DNA of 64,000 bases from Xylocopa sonorina (taxonomy: Eukaryota; Arthropoda; Insecta; Hymenoptera; Apidae). A program made the translations under genes and the position numbers. The notes under the pieces were generated by a model. It ran no database searches. It was not told where the DNA came from and saw nothing but the letters and a program-made list of their open reading frames with translations. Location: NCBI RefSeq assembly GCF_050948175.1, contig NW_027490129.1, positions 496,001 through 560,000 on the forward strand, given 5' to 3'. Positions 1-11,430 of the stretch are shown one piece after another; positions within the stretch are counted from its first letter, which is position 1; every line of letters begins with the position of its first letter.

Positions 1-2042
1 TGCAAGATAGGCGCTTCGCATAGGCAATCTCGGAGTTTGACGAATGAATTCTCTTGCTCGTTACGCCATACAAAGGGCGCGTCTTTTTTTAACAAATTTG
101 TAAGTGGCTTAGCAATATTAGAAAAATTTGCGATGAACCGCCTGTAGTATCCCGCGAGCCCGAGGAATTGTTTGATCTGTTTCGCGTTGCGCGGGCGCGG
201 AAAATTTTTGACGGCGCTAATTTTCGCAGGGTCAGGTTTTACACCGTGCTCACTGATAATATGACCCAAATAGCTTACTTCTCTCCTCAAGAATTCGCAC
301 TTATCCGGCTGCAATACTAAATTAGCTTCTTTGAGCCGTTGAGTTAATTTATCGAATTTAAGTCGATGTTCTTGAAGAGAGCTAGCGTAGATAACAATGT
401 CGTCCAAATAGACGAAAATTTCGTTCCCCTGGAGACCGGACAGGACATTGTCCATAAGTCGTTGGAACGTCGCTGGCGCATTTTTTAATCCGAATGGCAT
501 TCTTTTAAATTCATAATGCCCGTGAGGCGTCGAAAAAGCGGTTTTGGGAGCATCGGCGGGCTCCATTGGGATCTGGTGAAATCCGCTCGCGAGATCGAAT
601 GTACTAAAATACTTCGCGCTCCCGAGCTGATCAAGTATCTCGGTAATGCAAGGGAGGGGATAGGCATCGGCGACAGATTTCTCATTGAGTGCGCGGTAGT
701 CGATGACGACGCGCCATTGCTTGTTGCCCAAGGAGTCCGGTTTCTTTGGGACAACCCACAATGGCGAATTATATGGCGATTTTGACGGAGAGATGACACC
801 ATTTTGTAAAAATTTGTCGACTTGTCGTCGAATCTCCTCCTTATGAGCTGGTGGGAAACGGTATTGTTTCACATTGACGGGGCGGTCGTCGACGGTTGGA
901 ATCTTGTGCGTGGTTGCTGACGTATGCCCTAATTTATCCCCCTCAATGTGAAAAAGCTCCTGCGTGCTTTGAACGAGACGGACGACGTGCTCTCTTTCCT
1001 CTGCGTTGAGGTGGTCGAGACGGAGGAGACTAAGAATTCGATCTAAGCGAGATTTCGAAAGGTTGGCGGATTTCGATGTTTGTTTTAACGGCGACTGTTG
1101 TACATTATTTTTAACCGCCTGAGCATAGGATATCTGTTGAACATTCGCGATTTTGCAACGCGAAGGAGGAGTTTCGAGTGTCGAATATGGTGTCTGACTC
1201 GAGAAAGAAATAGAAGTTTTTCCCTTTTGGGATGAGCCGATCGGTACGGCGGATACGTTGGATTTAGAAAAAACCGGATAGAGCGATGGACTTTCCTCCT
1301 TATGGAGGGGAGTCATGATTTGCGCGGGCTCAAGTACGATTTCTGGTAACGCGATTTCGACGGCGCGGTCGGATGAATTAATTATTCGAGTTACCGCTTT
1401 ACCCCGAATTACTCTGACGAGAGCGTTTCCGAAAAATATACCCGGCGCAAGATCGATACGAGGAATTATACCTTCCGCGAGGTTCGAATTAACTACGCGG
1501 ACCTTGATACCGATATTTGATCTCGGCGGAATGGAGATACGGTCTCCTGACTTCGGAGAAGCTGCTTTGTCTTGCGTTCGAAGCTTCGATTTCGTTGCTG
1601 CATCGCGTTTCAGCGGAGGCGATGATTTACGCGGCGGGCGCGGCGGCGGAGGGGGAATAGATTCCGTGCGCGGCGCTTGTTTACGTTTCGGCGATAGGAG
1701 AGGCTTTATTTTCGAGTCCGGTGACGGTTCCTCGAGTGCTTCGATATCGTCTTCGAAAGGAATTCTCTTACCATTCCATTTGATTATTTTACTTGGAAAA
1801 GAGATTTCTGCGTCCATACAGAACCCGGAGCCGAGGATCCCGCTTGGTTTAAGGGGAAAATCATCCTCGACCACATTAAAAGGAACGACACGACCGAAAA
1901 TGACAAGATTCACCGTCCCTAAGGTTGCGGTTTTGCCATCGGTTACCCCTGTTATTATGACGATCTCGGACTTATCGATTCGCGCGGATGCTTTTAGAGC
2001 CGAACGTTTTATAATATTTATTTCCGCCCCAGTGTCCACCAT
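1..2042 (-). CDS. pol: Pol polyprotein (partial): protease and reverse transcriptase
   Basis: This is the N-terminal two-fifths of a gypsy-type Pol, entering from the right at an ATG (2042-2040) and still open at base 1. The protease motif DTGA follows the ATG. A proline-rich linker comes next, then the reverse transcriptase with its first catalytic Asp in FDLASGFHQI and the YLDD box, ending near the RNase H start. Compared with elements 3-5 it lacks three codons (the KST of KSTKSN), as element 2 does; other differences are point changes. I found no stop by aligning it by eye to element 5. The ATG is probably not the real start, because the frame is open upstream into gag and a -1 frameshift would feed it. 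Confidence 0.9.
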   Translation of the reverse strand, partial: MVDTGAEINIIKRSALKASARIDKSEIVIITGVTDGKTATLGTVNLVIFGRVVPFNVVEDDFPLKPSGILGSGFCMDAEISFPSKIIKWNGKRIPFEDDIEALEEPSPDSKIKPLLSPKRKQAPRTESIPPPPPRPPRKSSPPLKRDAATKSKLRTQDKAASPKSGDRISIPPRSNIGIKVRVVNSNLAEGIIPRIDLAPGIFFGNALVRVIRGKAVTRIINSSDRAVEIALPEIVLEPAQIMTPLHKEESPSLYPVFSKSNVSAVPIGSSQKGKTSISFSSQTPYSTLETPPSRCKIANVQQISYAQAVKNNVQQSPLKQTSKSANLSKSRLDRILSLLRLDHLNAEEREHVVRLVQSTQELFHIEGDKLGHTSATTHKIPTVDDRPVNVKQYRFPPAHKEEIRRQVDKFLQNGVISPSKSPYNSPLWVVPKKPDSLGNKQWRVVIDYRALNEKSVADAYPLPCITEILDQLGSAKYFSTFDLASGFHQIPMEPADAPKTAFSTPHGHYEFKRMPFGLKNAPATFQRLMDNVLSGLQGNEIFVYLDDIVIYASSLQEHRLKFDKLTQRLKEANLVLQPDKCEFLRREVSYLGHIISEHGVKPDPAKISAVKNFPRPRNAKQIKQFLGLAGYYRRFIANFSNIAKPLTNLLKKDAPFVWRNEQENSFVKLRDCLCEAPIL

Positions 2043-2113
2043 GAAGCGAGTTGGTGAAATTAGAAGATCGGATTTTAGAACTACGTTTGGCGTGCTAGTT
2101 TTTCCGGTTATGT

Positions 2114-3433
2114 TTATCGCGGCGTTTCGTCGATTTCCGCGTTGGAGTTGTTCGCGGCGAGAGGACGGACTTGGTGCGCGGCCTCGCCACCTGTCTCGCG
2201 GCGGGTGCGGAGGCCATTGTCGTTTCCCGAATTTTTATTTACCGCGTTGTTGTACTGCCTTTTGCGGCACTCGCCTATTTCGTGCCCCGGGGTCTTGCAA
2301 TAGCGACAAAATTTGGGCGCGTCCCTGGCTACGATTTGTCTTGGTTGTTCGTACGCGGGGCCTCGAGTAGGAGGCGGTACGTCCCTGGATCGCAAGTATT
2401 CCTGCGGTCGGTACGGCGATGGCGGTCTGAGCCGACACTCGGTCGCGTAATGTCCGATATTATTGCATTTTCGGCAAATAATTTCGGCTGGTTTTTCGCG
2501 CGATTCTGGTCGCGCGACACGCGATCTGCCTAGCCGGTTGCAATCACGTTCGTGCATTTGATAGAGCTCCCGCGCTCGAGCGAACGTTTCTCGCAATGTA
2601 CCGAATGAACTTATAGTCATTTGCATTCGAATTTCCGGAATGAGACCGTCTTTAAAACATTGTAGGGTGAGCGCGTCTACGTCATCGAGCGATTCCGGTG
2701 TGTCTCGTCGAGCAAGCCTCTCGCAATCAATTATAGCGGTTCTAAGATCTTTTACTCGACCGATGTAATCTAGAATGTGCTCGTTCGCGCGCATAAATAT
2801 ATTAGCAAGTTCACCCCGATAATGATGAGCTGATTTTACGGAGCAAAAAGTGCTGCGAAGAACGTCCGTTAATTCGAGTATTGTGTAACACGGCTCGTCT
2901 TCTAGCGCGGCGTAGGCACGACCCTTGAGTTTTCCCTTAAGCAGGCGTGTGAAAGTTCGCTCGCACCCATTAGGGATAAGCTCATAAGCGCGTTTACACG
3001 CTCGGGTAAACTGAAGAATAGGAATGTTCTGACCATCGAATGTCGGCACGGCTTCGAGGGCCTGCTTAAGCGATAGCTCGTCGTGTTGCGAACTATTTGT
3101 ATTGAAATCAGAGCTCGAATTATGTCCGGAAAGCGGATTTCCCCGAGGAATATCCAGAGAAACGGTATCGTCGCGCGTTAAATCAGGCGTTCTGCGGATA
3201 GATTCTATTTCACGACGTAGAATTTCTATTTGCTGGAGCAACGCGGCATTACTCGGATCGGTCGCTTTCGTATTTTTCGCTGAAGTATTTTGTTGCGCGG
3301 TACTAGGAAGAGGCTCGGCGATAGCGTCTTGGAAGTCGAGCGTTCTGCTAATGCGTTTTTCGCGTTCGGAATCGGCCATCGCGGCGGCTCGCTGTGTCTG
3401 CTGGCGCGTTTTTGTCGGAGTCCGGGTTGCCAT
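2114..3433 (-). CDS. gag: Gag polyprotein, 439 aa
   Basis: This is the structural protein of the retrotransposon particle, with capsid and nucleocapsid functions. It has a basic, polar N terminus (MATRTPTKTRQQTQ), a helical capsid-like region at about residues 125-270, and two CCHC zinc knuckles: CRKCNNIGHYATEC at 320-333 and CRYCKTPGHEIGEC at 376-389, both with the C-X2-C-X4-H-X4-C spacing that binds RNA. The start ATG (3433-3431) lies 53 nt inside the primer binding site and is shared by all five copies. Residue 28 is I where the other copies have T. Pol begins in the -1 frame within its last 120 nt. Confidence 0.93.
   Translation of the reverse strand: MATRTPTKTRQQTQRAAAMADSEREKRISRTLDFQDAIAEPLPSTAQQNTSAKNTKATDPSNAALLQQIEILRREIESIRRTPDLTRDDTVSLDIPRGNPLSGHNSSSDFNTNSSQHDELSLKQALEAVPTFDGQNIPILQFTRACKRAYELIPNGCERTFTRLLKGKLKGRAYAALEDEPCYTILELTDVLRSTFCSVKSAHHYRGELANIFMRANEHILDYIGRVKDLRTAIIDCERLARRDTPESLDDVDALTLQCFKDGLIPEIRMQMTISSFGTLRETFARARELYQMHERDCNRLGRSRVARPESREKPAEIICRKCNNIGHYATECRLRPPSPYRPQEYLRSRDVPPPTRGPAYEQPRQIVARDAPKFCRYCKTPGHEIGECRKRQYNNAVNKNSGNDNGLRTRRETGGEAAHQVRPLAANNSNAEIDETPR
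2180..2228 (-). promoter_or_regulatory. -1 ribosomal frameshift signal (GGGAAAC plus stem-loop)
   Basis: Read on the minus strand, the heptamer GGGAAAC is in the G_GGA_AAC phase of gag. After the 6-nt spacer GACAAT comes a possible stem, GGCCTC pairing with GAGGCC. See the same signal in element 3 for the detailed argument. Confidence 0.6.
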
Positions 3434-3485
3434 ATCTAGTTTCGCGGTTCCTTTCGGCAGAATTTCCGGAGGAGACGCGGGGCTA

Positions 3486-3502
3486 TCCCACCGCTGTCAC
3501 CA
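3486..3502 (-). other. Primer binding site, tRNA-Leu-like
   Basis: On the minus strand the sequence TGGTGACAGCGGTGGGA lies 13 nt inside the 5' LTR. It is complementary, with one mismatch, to the 3' end of animal tRNA-Leu(AAG) as I remember it. It would prime minus-strand DNA synthesis. Confidence 0.6.
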
Positions 3503-3515
3503 AAAATAACTTTCG

Positions 3516-5075
3516 TGTCACGTCCCGAGGTGCGGTTGCGCTCGCAACGGTGGCACAAAGTCGTAACCGTTCCCGAAAATAACGCGAATTGCGTCCGGAC
3601 CGGGTTCGTTGGCGTTTCGGACTCGATAAAACGGTAACTAACACTAAACTTACCTTGCGAAGGCTTGATTCCGCTGTCTGATTTCTCTTTCCAGGTACCT
3701 GGAGCGCCTTGGATCCGCAACCGGGATGGCGGCGGCGTACGGCTGGAACGGAGGTACGTCTACGGGAATAAGCGTCCAGGCGGGTTGACTCCGGCTGGCA
3801 GGTATCGGCGTTTGGCCCTGACGATTGGCGACTCGTACGGGTCGTGCGGCGAAGGAAACCTCCTTCACAGGAACCAGGACTCGAACGCAGGAAATTGAAT
3901 ATTCCGGTGCATCACCCACGTATTCCCGAGCGAGACGACGAATAAACTCTCTCCTCCCCGCGCGTCGTGTACGCTTTGTCGGAGGTGCAAGGCTCGTCGA
4001 GAATACTTGAACTTCGGTCGAGTACGGCGCGGCTAAGCTTTGGTTCGCTCTAGCTTACCGGGATCAACCTGGGCGCAAGATATTCTGTATACGGTAGAAG
4101 TGAGGATGGAGCAACTAAGCGCTGGTTCGCTCTAGTCGTCGAGCCTCAAGACTATCGCAGATGAGATATAGAAATAGAATAATCGCGAGCGTACCCGTGG
4201 AGTAGAATTAAGGAATTGTATTTGAACTCGAATAAAGATACTTTGAATCTGGTAAAAATAAACTATATTCTATGATTTCACTATACTAAATACACTTGAC
4301 TAAGTTCTAAGTTACTGACTAGCGATTACAATGAGAATTAGAAATAGTATAAAGTATCGAATGGACTCCGCTATGGGAGTATGGATAGAGACGAATGCAT
4401 TAGAGCTAATTGCTCGTTGCGAATGAGCCTATTGCTCGGATCGGAAGTGCATCGTTCGGATGCTGGATTAGAACTCCTCGGTTCGGAGATGAGTTAGCAA
4501 CTGACTCTCGGATCTCGCGTCCGCGACCTCCTCGGGTCGCGCGGCGCGCGAGTCGCTGGGCCCTCGCGGTGGGGCGGACGGTCGGAGTAGGGCGGCCGCT
4601 CGGCCCTCGTGGTGGGGCGGCCGTTCGGAGTGGGGCGCGGCCCGCGTTAAGCGTGAGCCGCGAGCGTCGAGTGTGCGCGCGAGTGCACGGAACATAGCCG
4701 TGCATGAATGAATATATACATATATTCACTTAAATCTAGGTGTGTGTTGGTGTGTATGTACATAGGTGAGTAGTGTCCTTATTCTAATCCCACATGTACG
4801 AGAAGTACGTATAGGGCTTCGTGATCGCTGGGGATTCGACCCAGTATGTGTCGGAGAGCTCCTCGCCCTCGTAATACGGGGTGAAGTCCTCCCCCTCGTG
4901 TGTGGAGATCGCGCGTGGGCGCGGCATGCTGCATCCCTCTTCCCTCTCGTACCTTTGTCTCCTTCTGTAGGGACGGCGAGTCGGCGGGTGGCCCGTGTGC
5001 AGGGGCTCCGGATACGGATGCTGGGGATGATGAGGTGGACGCCGGAGGGTGGCAGGCGGTACGCCTGACGTTACA
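3516..5075 (-). repeat. 5' LTR of element 1 (1560 bp)
   Basis: The LTR starts TGTAACG and ends ACGTGACA on the minus strand, the TG...CA ends typical of LTRs. It keeps the 158-bp segment that element 2 has lost, but has only one 27-bp repeat unit. At the position of the LTR ORF start seen in element 3 it has ACG instead of ATG. Confidence 0.93.
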
Positions 5076-5689
5076 ATATCTCGTCTATACTTCAAATGAA
5101 TGTGAATGCGACAATTCCTTGCTACGAAATAGCGTTTGCAGATGTCTACGTATCGAAGCAATAGGGATCTAATGCTTCTTAAATCGCCATATCGCTTCTC
5201 ATTTCTATGTTTCATGACAATATACAATATTCACTGCGAAGTGTCATGTATACCTCGCATACACTTCAAATGAATGTAAATGCGACACTTCCTTGATAGG
5301 AAGTAGCGTTGGCAGATGTCTACGTATCGAAGCAATAGACATCTAGTGCTTCATAAATCGCCATATCGCATCTCATTTCTATGTTTCATGATAAGATATA
5401 ATATTCATTGCGAAGTGATATGTATACCTAGTATTCACTTCAAAAGAATGTAAATGCGACACTTCATTGCTAGGAAATAGCGTTTGCAGATGTCTACGTA
5501 TCGAAGCAATTGGGATCTAATGCTTCTTAAATCGCCATATCGCTTCTCATTTCTATGTTTCATGATAATATATAATTTTCACTGCGGAGTGTCATGTATA
5601 CATCGCATATACTTCAAATGAATGTAAATGCGACACTTCCTTGCTTGGAAATACCGTTTGCAGATTTCTACGTATCAAAGCAATGGGGA

Positions 5690-7330
5690 TCTAATGCTTT
5701 TTAAAACGAGATATTGCATCTGATTTCTATGTTTCATGATAAGATATAATAATCATTGCCAAGTGTTATGTATTCTTCGTCTACACTTCAAATGAATGTA
5801 AATGCGAAACTTCCTTGCTAGGAAATAGCCTTAGCAAAAGTCACCGTATCGAAGCAGCAGAGCTCTAATGCTTCTTAAAACACGATATCGCATCTCACTG
5901 CAGTGTTTCATGAAAAGATACAATATACATTGGGAAGTGTTATGTAAACCTCGAATGCGCTTGAAATGAATGTAAATGCGACACTTCCTTGCTAGGAAAT
6001 AGCGTTCGCAGATATCTACGTATCGGAGCAATAGAGTTCTAATGCTTCTTAAAAGGAGATATCGCATTACATTTCTATGTTTCATGAAAGGATATAATAT
6101 TCATTGCGAAGTGTCATGTATACCTCGTATTCGCTTCAAAAGAATGTAATTGCGACACCCCCATACTTGGAAATAGTGATTGCAGATGTCTAGGTATCGT
6201 AGCCATAGAGTTCCAATGCTATTTAAAACGCGGTATCCCATCTCATTTCTATGTCTCATGATAAGATATAATATTCATTGCGAAGTGTTATGAATTCTTC
6301 GCCTAGACTTCAAATGAATGTAAATGCGACACTTCCTTGCTAGGAAATAGCGTTTGCAGATGTCTACGTATCGTGGCATTAGATTTCTAATGCTTCTCAA
6401 AACGCGATATCACTACTCATTACTATGTTTCTTGATAATATATAATATTCATTGTGGTGTGTTATGGTTACCTCGTATTCACTTCAAAGGAATGTAAATG
6501 CGACACTTCCTTGCTAGGAAATAGCGTTTGCAGATGTCTACTTATCGTAGCAATAGCGTTCTAATGCTTCTCAAAACGCGATATCGCATCCCATTTCTAT
6601 GTTCCATGATAAGATATAATTTTCATTGCGAAGTGTCATGCATGCTTCGTATTCACTTCTGAAGAATGTAAATGCGACACTTCCTTGCTAGGAAATAGCG
6701 TTGGCAGATGACTACGTATCGAAGCAATAGAGATCTAATGCTTTTTAAAACGAGATATTGCATCTCATTTCTATGTTTCATGATAAGATATAATAATCAT
6801 TGCCAAGTGTTATGTATTCTTCGTCTACACTTCAAATGAATGTAAATGCGAAACTTCCTTGCTAGGAAATAGCCTTAGCACAAGTCACCGTATCGAAGCA
6901 GCAGAGCTCTAATGCTTCTTAAAACACGATATCGCATCTCACTGCAGTGTTTCATGAAAAGATACAATATTCATTGGGAAGTGTTATGTAAACCTCGAAT
7001 GCGCTTCAAATGAATGTAAATGCGACACTTCCTTGCTAGGAAATAGCGTTCGCAGATATCTACGTATCGGAGCCATAGAGTTCTAATGCTTCTTAAAAGG
7101 AGATATCGCATTACATTTCTATGTTTCATGAAAGGATATAATATTCATTGCGAAGTGTCATGTATACCTCGTATTCGCTTCAAAAGAATGCAATTGCGAC
7201 ACCCCATACTTGGAAATAGTGCTTGCAGATGTCTAGGTATCGTAGCCATAGAGTTCCAATGCTATTTAAAACGCGGTATCCCATCTCATTTCTATGTCTC
7301 ATGATAAGATATAATATTGATTGCGAAGTT
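5690..7330 (+). repeat. Six-monomer higher-order duplication (1044-bp period)
   Basis: A distinctive run of monomers recurs after 1044 bp (6 x 174). The marker AATGCGAAACTTCC is at 5801 and again at 6845, and both are followed by the unusual AGCAGCAGAGCTC and CACTGCAGTG variants. The copies are nearly identical, while neighbouring monomers within a copy are not. That is the mark of recent block duplication by unequal exchange. Confidence 0.8.
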
Positions 7331-8790
7331 TTATGTATTCTTCGCCTAGACTTCAAATGAATGTAAATGCGACACTTCCTTGCTAGGAAATAGCGGTTGC
7401 AGATGTCTACGTATCGAAGCAATAGCGTTCTAGTGCTTATCAAATCGCGATATCGCATCCCATTTCTATGTTCCACGATAAGATTTAATTTTCATTGCGA
7501 AGTGTCATGTATACCTCGCATCCACTTCAAATGAATGTAAATGCGACACTTGCTTGCTAGGAAATAGCGTTTGCAGATGTCTACGTATCGAAGTAATAGA
7601 GTTCTAATGCTTCTTAAACCGTCATATCGCATCCCATTTCTATGTTTCATGACAAAATATAATATTCATTGCGAAGCGTCATGTATTCCTCGTAATCCTT
7701 TCAAATGAATGTAAATGCGACCCTTGCTTGCTAGGAAATAGCGTTTGCAGATGCCTACGTATCGAAGCAATAGTTTTCTAATGCTTCTTAAATCGTCATA
7801 TCGCATCTCATATCTACGTTTCATGATAAGATATAATATTGATTGCGAAGTGTCACGTATACCTCGTACTCACTTCAAAATAATGTAAATGCGACACTTC
7901 CTTGCTAGGAAATAGCGTTTGCACATGTCTTCGTATCGAAGCAATAGTGTTCTAATGCTTCTTAAATCGCGATATCGCATCTCATTTCTATGTTTCGTGA
8001 CAAGATGTAATATTCATTGCGAAGTGTCATGTATACCTCGCATACACTTCAAATGAATGTGAATGCGACAGTTCCTTGCTAGGAAATAGCGTTTGCAGAT
8101 GTCTACGTATCGAAGCAATAGGGTTCTAATGTTTCTTCAAACGAGATATCGCACCTCATTTCTGTGCTTCATGGTAAGATATAATATTCATTGCGAAGTG
8201 TCATGTATACCTCGTATTCGCTTCAAAAGAATGTAAATGCGGCACTTGCTTGCCAGGAAATAGCGTTTGCAGCTATCTACATTTCGAAGCAATGGAGTTC
8301 TAAAGCTTCTTAAAACAAGATATCTCATCTCATTTCTACGTTTCATGATAAGATATAATATTCATTGCGATGTGTCGTGTATACCTCGCATACACTTCAA
8401 ATGAATGTAAATGCGACACTTCCTTGCTAGGAAGTAGCGTTTCCAGATGTCTACGTATCGAAACTATAGGTTTCAATTGCTTCTTAAAACGAGATGTTGC
8501 ATTATATTTCTATGTTTCATGATAAGATATAATATTCATTGCGAAGCGTCATGTATACCTCATATTCACTTGAAAAGAATGTAAATGCGACACTATCTTG
8601 TAGGAAAAAGCGTTTCCAGACGCCTACGTATCGAAACAATAGGTTTCTATTGCATCTTAAAGCGAGATGTTGCATCCTATTTCTATGTTTCATGATAAGA
8701 TATAAAATTCGTTGCGAAGCGTCATGTATTCCTCGTATTCACTTCAAAAGGTGGTAAGTGCGACACTTCCATGCTAGGAAATAGCGTTTG

Positions 8791-9484
8791 CAGTTGTCTC
8801 CGTATCGAAGCAGTAGTGTTCCAATGCTCTTTAAATCGCGATATCGCATCTCATTTCTATGTCCATGATGACATATAATATTCACTGCAAAGTTTCATCT
8901 ATACCTCGCACACACTTCAAGTGAATGTAAATGCGACACTTCCATGCAAGGAAATAGCGTTTGCAGATGTCTACGTATCGTAGCAATAGAGTTCCAATGC
9001 TTCTTAAAAGGCGATATCGCATCTCGTTTCTATGTTTCATGTTAAGATATATTATTCATTGCGAAGTGTCACTTGTACCTCGCACACCCTTCAAATCAAT
9101 GTAAATACGTCAGTTCCTTGGTGGGAAATAGTGTTTGCAGTTGTCTCCGTATCGAAGCAGTAGTGTTCCAATGCTCTTTAAATCGCGATATCGCATCTCA
9201 TTTCTATGTCCATGATGACATATAATATTCACTGCAAAGTTTCATCTATACCTCGCACACACTTCAAGTGAATGTAAATGCGACACTTCCATGCAAGGAA
9301 ATAGCGTTTGCAGATGTCTACGTATCGTAGCAATAGAGTTCCAATGCTTCTTAAAAGGCGATATCGCATCTCGTTTCTATGTTTCATGTTAAGATATATT
9401 ATTCATTGCGAAGTGTCACTTGTACCTCGCACACCCTTCAAATCAATGTAAATACGTCAGTTCCTTGGTGGGAAATAGTGTTTG
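8791..9484 (+). repeat. Two-monomer higher-order duplication (347-bp period)
   Basis: The block starting CAGTTGTCTCCGTATCG at 8791 is repeated from 9138, giving a 347-bp period. The two copies look identical over nearly the whole length, including rare variants such as TATGTCCATGATGACATATAAT and GTAAATACGTCAG. Confidence 0.8.
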
Positions 9485-11430
9485 CAGATGTCTACGTATC
9501 GAAGCAATAGAGTTCTAATGCATCTTAAATCGTCATATCGCATCTCATTTCTATGTTTCATGATAAGATATAATGTTCCTTGCGGAGTGCCATGTATACA
9601 TCGTCTGCATTTCAAAAGATTGTAAATACCACACTTCCTTGCATACCTCATCTGCACTTCAACAGATTGTAAATGCCACACTTCCATGCTAGGATATAGC
9701 GTTCTCAGATGTCTACGTATCGGAGCAATAAAGATGTAATTATTCTTAAAACGCGATATCCTATCTCATTTCTGTGTTTCATGATATGATATAATATTCA
9801 TTGCGAAGTGTTATGTATACCTCGTCTACACTACAAAAGAATGTAACTGCGACTCTTTCTTGCTAGGAAATAGCTTTTCCAGATGTCTACGTATCGAAGC
9901 AATAGAGTTGTAATCCTTCTTAAAACGCGATATGGCATCGCAGTTCTATGTTACATGATAAGATATAATATTCATAGCGAAGTGTTATGTATGTCTCGTT
10001 TGTACTTCAAAAAAATGGGAAATACCACAGCTCCTTGCCAGGATATAGCAATTCCAGATGTCTATGATCGAAACAATTGAGTTCAAATGCCTCTCTAAAC
10101 GCGATATCGCACCTCATTTCTAAGTTTCAAGATGTGATATAATATTCTATGCGCAGTATTATGTATACCTCGTCTACACCTCAAAAGAATGTAAATGCCA
10201 CACTTGCCTGCTAGGAAATAGCGTGTCCAGATGTCTACGTCTCGAAGCAATATAGTAGTAATGCTTCTAAAAACGCGATATCGCATGTCAGTTCTATGTT
10301 TCCTGACAAGGTATATTCATTGCAAAGTGCCAAGTATATCCCGTCAACACTTTAAAAGAATGTAAATGCCACACTTCCTTGCTAGGAAATGTGTTTCCAG
10401 ATATCCACGTATCGAAGCAATAAAGTTCTAATGCTCCTTAAAACGCGATATAGCATCTTATTTCTATGTTTCATGATACGATATAATGGCCATAGCGAAC
10501 TGTTATGTATACCACGTTTGCCCTTCAAAAGAATGTAAATGCCACACTTGCTTGCTAGGAAATGCGTTTCCAGATGTCTGCGAATCGAGGTAATAGAGTT
10601 CTAATGCTTCTTAATACGCGATATCGCATCGCAGTTCTATGCTTCATGATAAGACATAATATTCATTGCGAAGTGTTATGTATACCTCCTCTACACATCA
10701 AAAGAATGTAAAGGCCACACAACCTTTCTAGGAAGTAGCGTTACCAGTTGTCTACGTAAAAAAGCAATGGAGTTCTAATGTTTCTTAAAACGCGATATAG
10801 CTTCACATTTCTATGCTTCATGAAAAGATATAGTATTCCTTCCGAAGTGTTATGTATATCTCGTCTGCACATCAAATGAATGTAAATGCCACACTTTCAT
10901 CCTAGGAAATAGCGTTTCCAGATCTCTACGTATCGAAGCAATAGAGTTCTAGTGCTTCTTTAAACGGGACATCGCATCGCATTTCTATGTTTCATGATAA
11001 GATATAACACTCATTGCGAAGTGTTATGTATACCTCGCCTACACTTCAAAGGAATATAAATGCCACACTTCCTTGCTAGGAAATGGCGTTTGCAGATGTC
11101 CACGTATCGAAGCAATAGAGCTGTAATGCTTCTCAAAGCGCGATATCGCATTTCATTTGTATGTTTCATGATAAGATATAATATTCATTGCGAAGTGTTA
11201 TGTATACCTCGTCTGCACTTCAAATGAATGTAAGTGTGACACTTCCTTCATGGAAATAGCTTTTCCAGATGTCTACGTATCGAAGCATTAGAGTTCTATT
11301 GCTTCTTAAAACGCAACATCGCACCTTACTTCGATGTTTCATGATAAGATATAATATTCATTGCGAAGTATTATGTATACTTCGCCTATACTCCGAATGA
11401 AAGTAAATGCCACGCTTCCTTGCTGGGAAG

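Larger units (their letters stand above)
1..5075 (-). mobile_element. Element 1: Ty3/gypsy-type LTR retrotransposon, truncated by window edge
   Basis: This is the 5' part of a gypsy-type retrotransposon on the minus strand. Reading leftward from 5075 it has the 5' LTR, primer binding site, gag, and pol up to the start of RNase H, where the window ends. It is nearly identical to element 5 over the shared part (base 1 here matches base 54064). Its LTR is 1560 bp, shorter than the 1614-1615 bp LTRs of elements 3-5 because it has one instead of three units of a 27-bp internal repeat. The 3' LTR and TSD partner lie outside the window, so completeness cannot be judged. It belongs to the same older subfamily as the 5' LTR of element 2. 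Confidence 0.95.
5076..11430 (+). repeat. 174-bp satellite array, forward orientation
   Basis: This is tandem AT-rich satellite DNA with a monomer of about 174 bp. Landmarks recurring in each monomer are GAAGTGTCATGTATACCTCG, CTTCCTTGCTAGGAAATAGCG, CAGATGTCTACGTATCG, the palindrome GCGATATCGC and TTTCATGATAAGATATAAT. Neighbouring monomers differ by roughly 5-20% by eye. From about 9600 rightward the monomers shift to a more diverged type with GCCACAC and TTTCCAG. No coding gene is visible; open frames here arise because 174 is divisible by three. Confidence 0.95.

Noticed and set aside
1315..2370. Long open frame antisense to the gag-pol junction (351 aa; also at 14321-15550, 25610-26731, 37637-38692 and 55387-56442)
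   Set aside because: It lies opposite protease, linker and gag codons that are clearly coding. Its recurrence only reflects that the copies are nearly identical, and it shows no recognisable domain.
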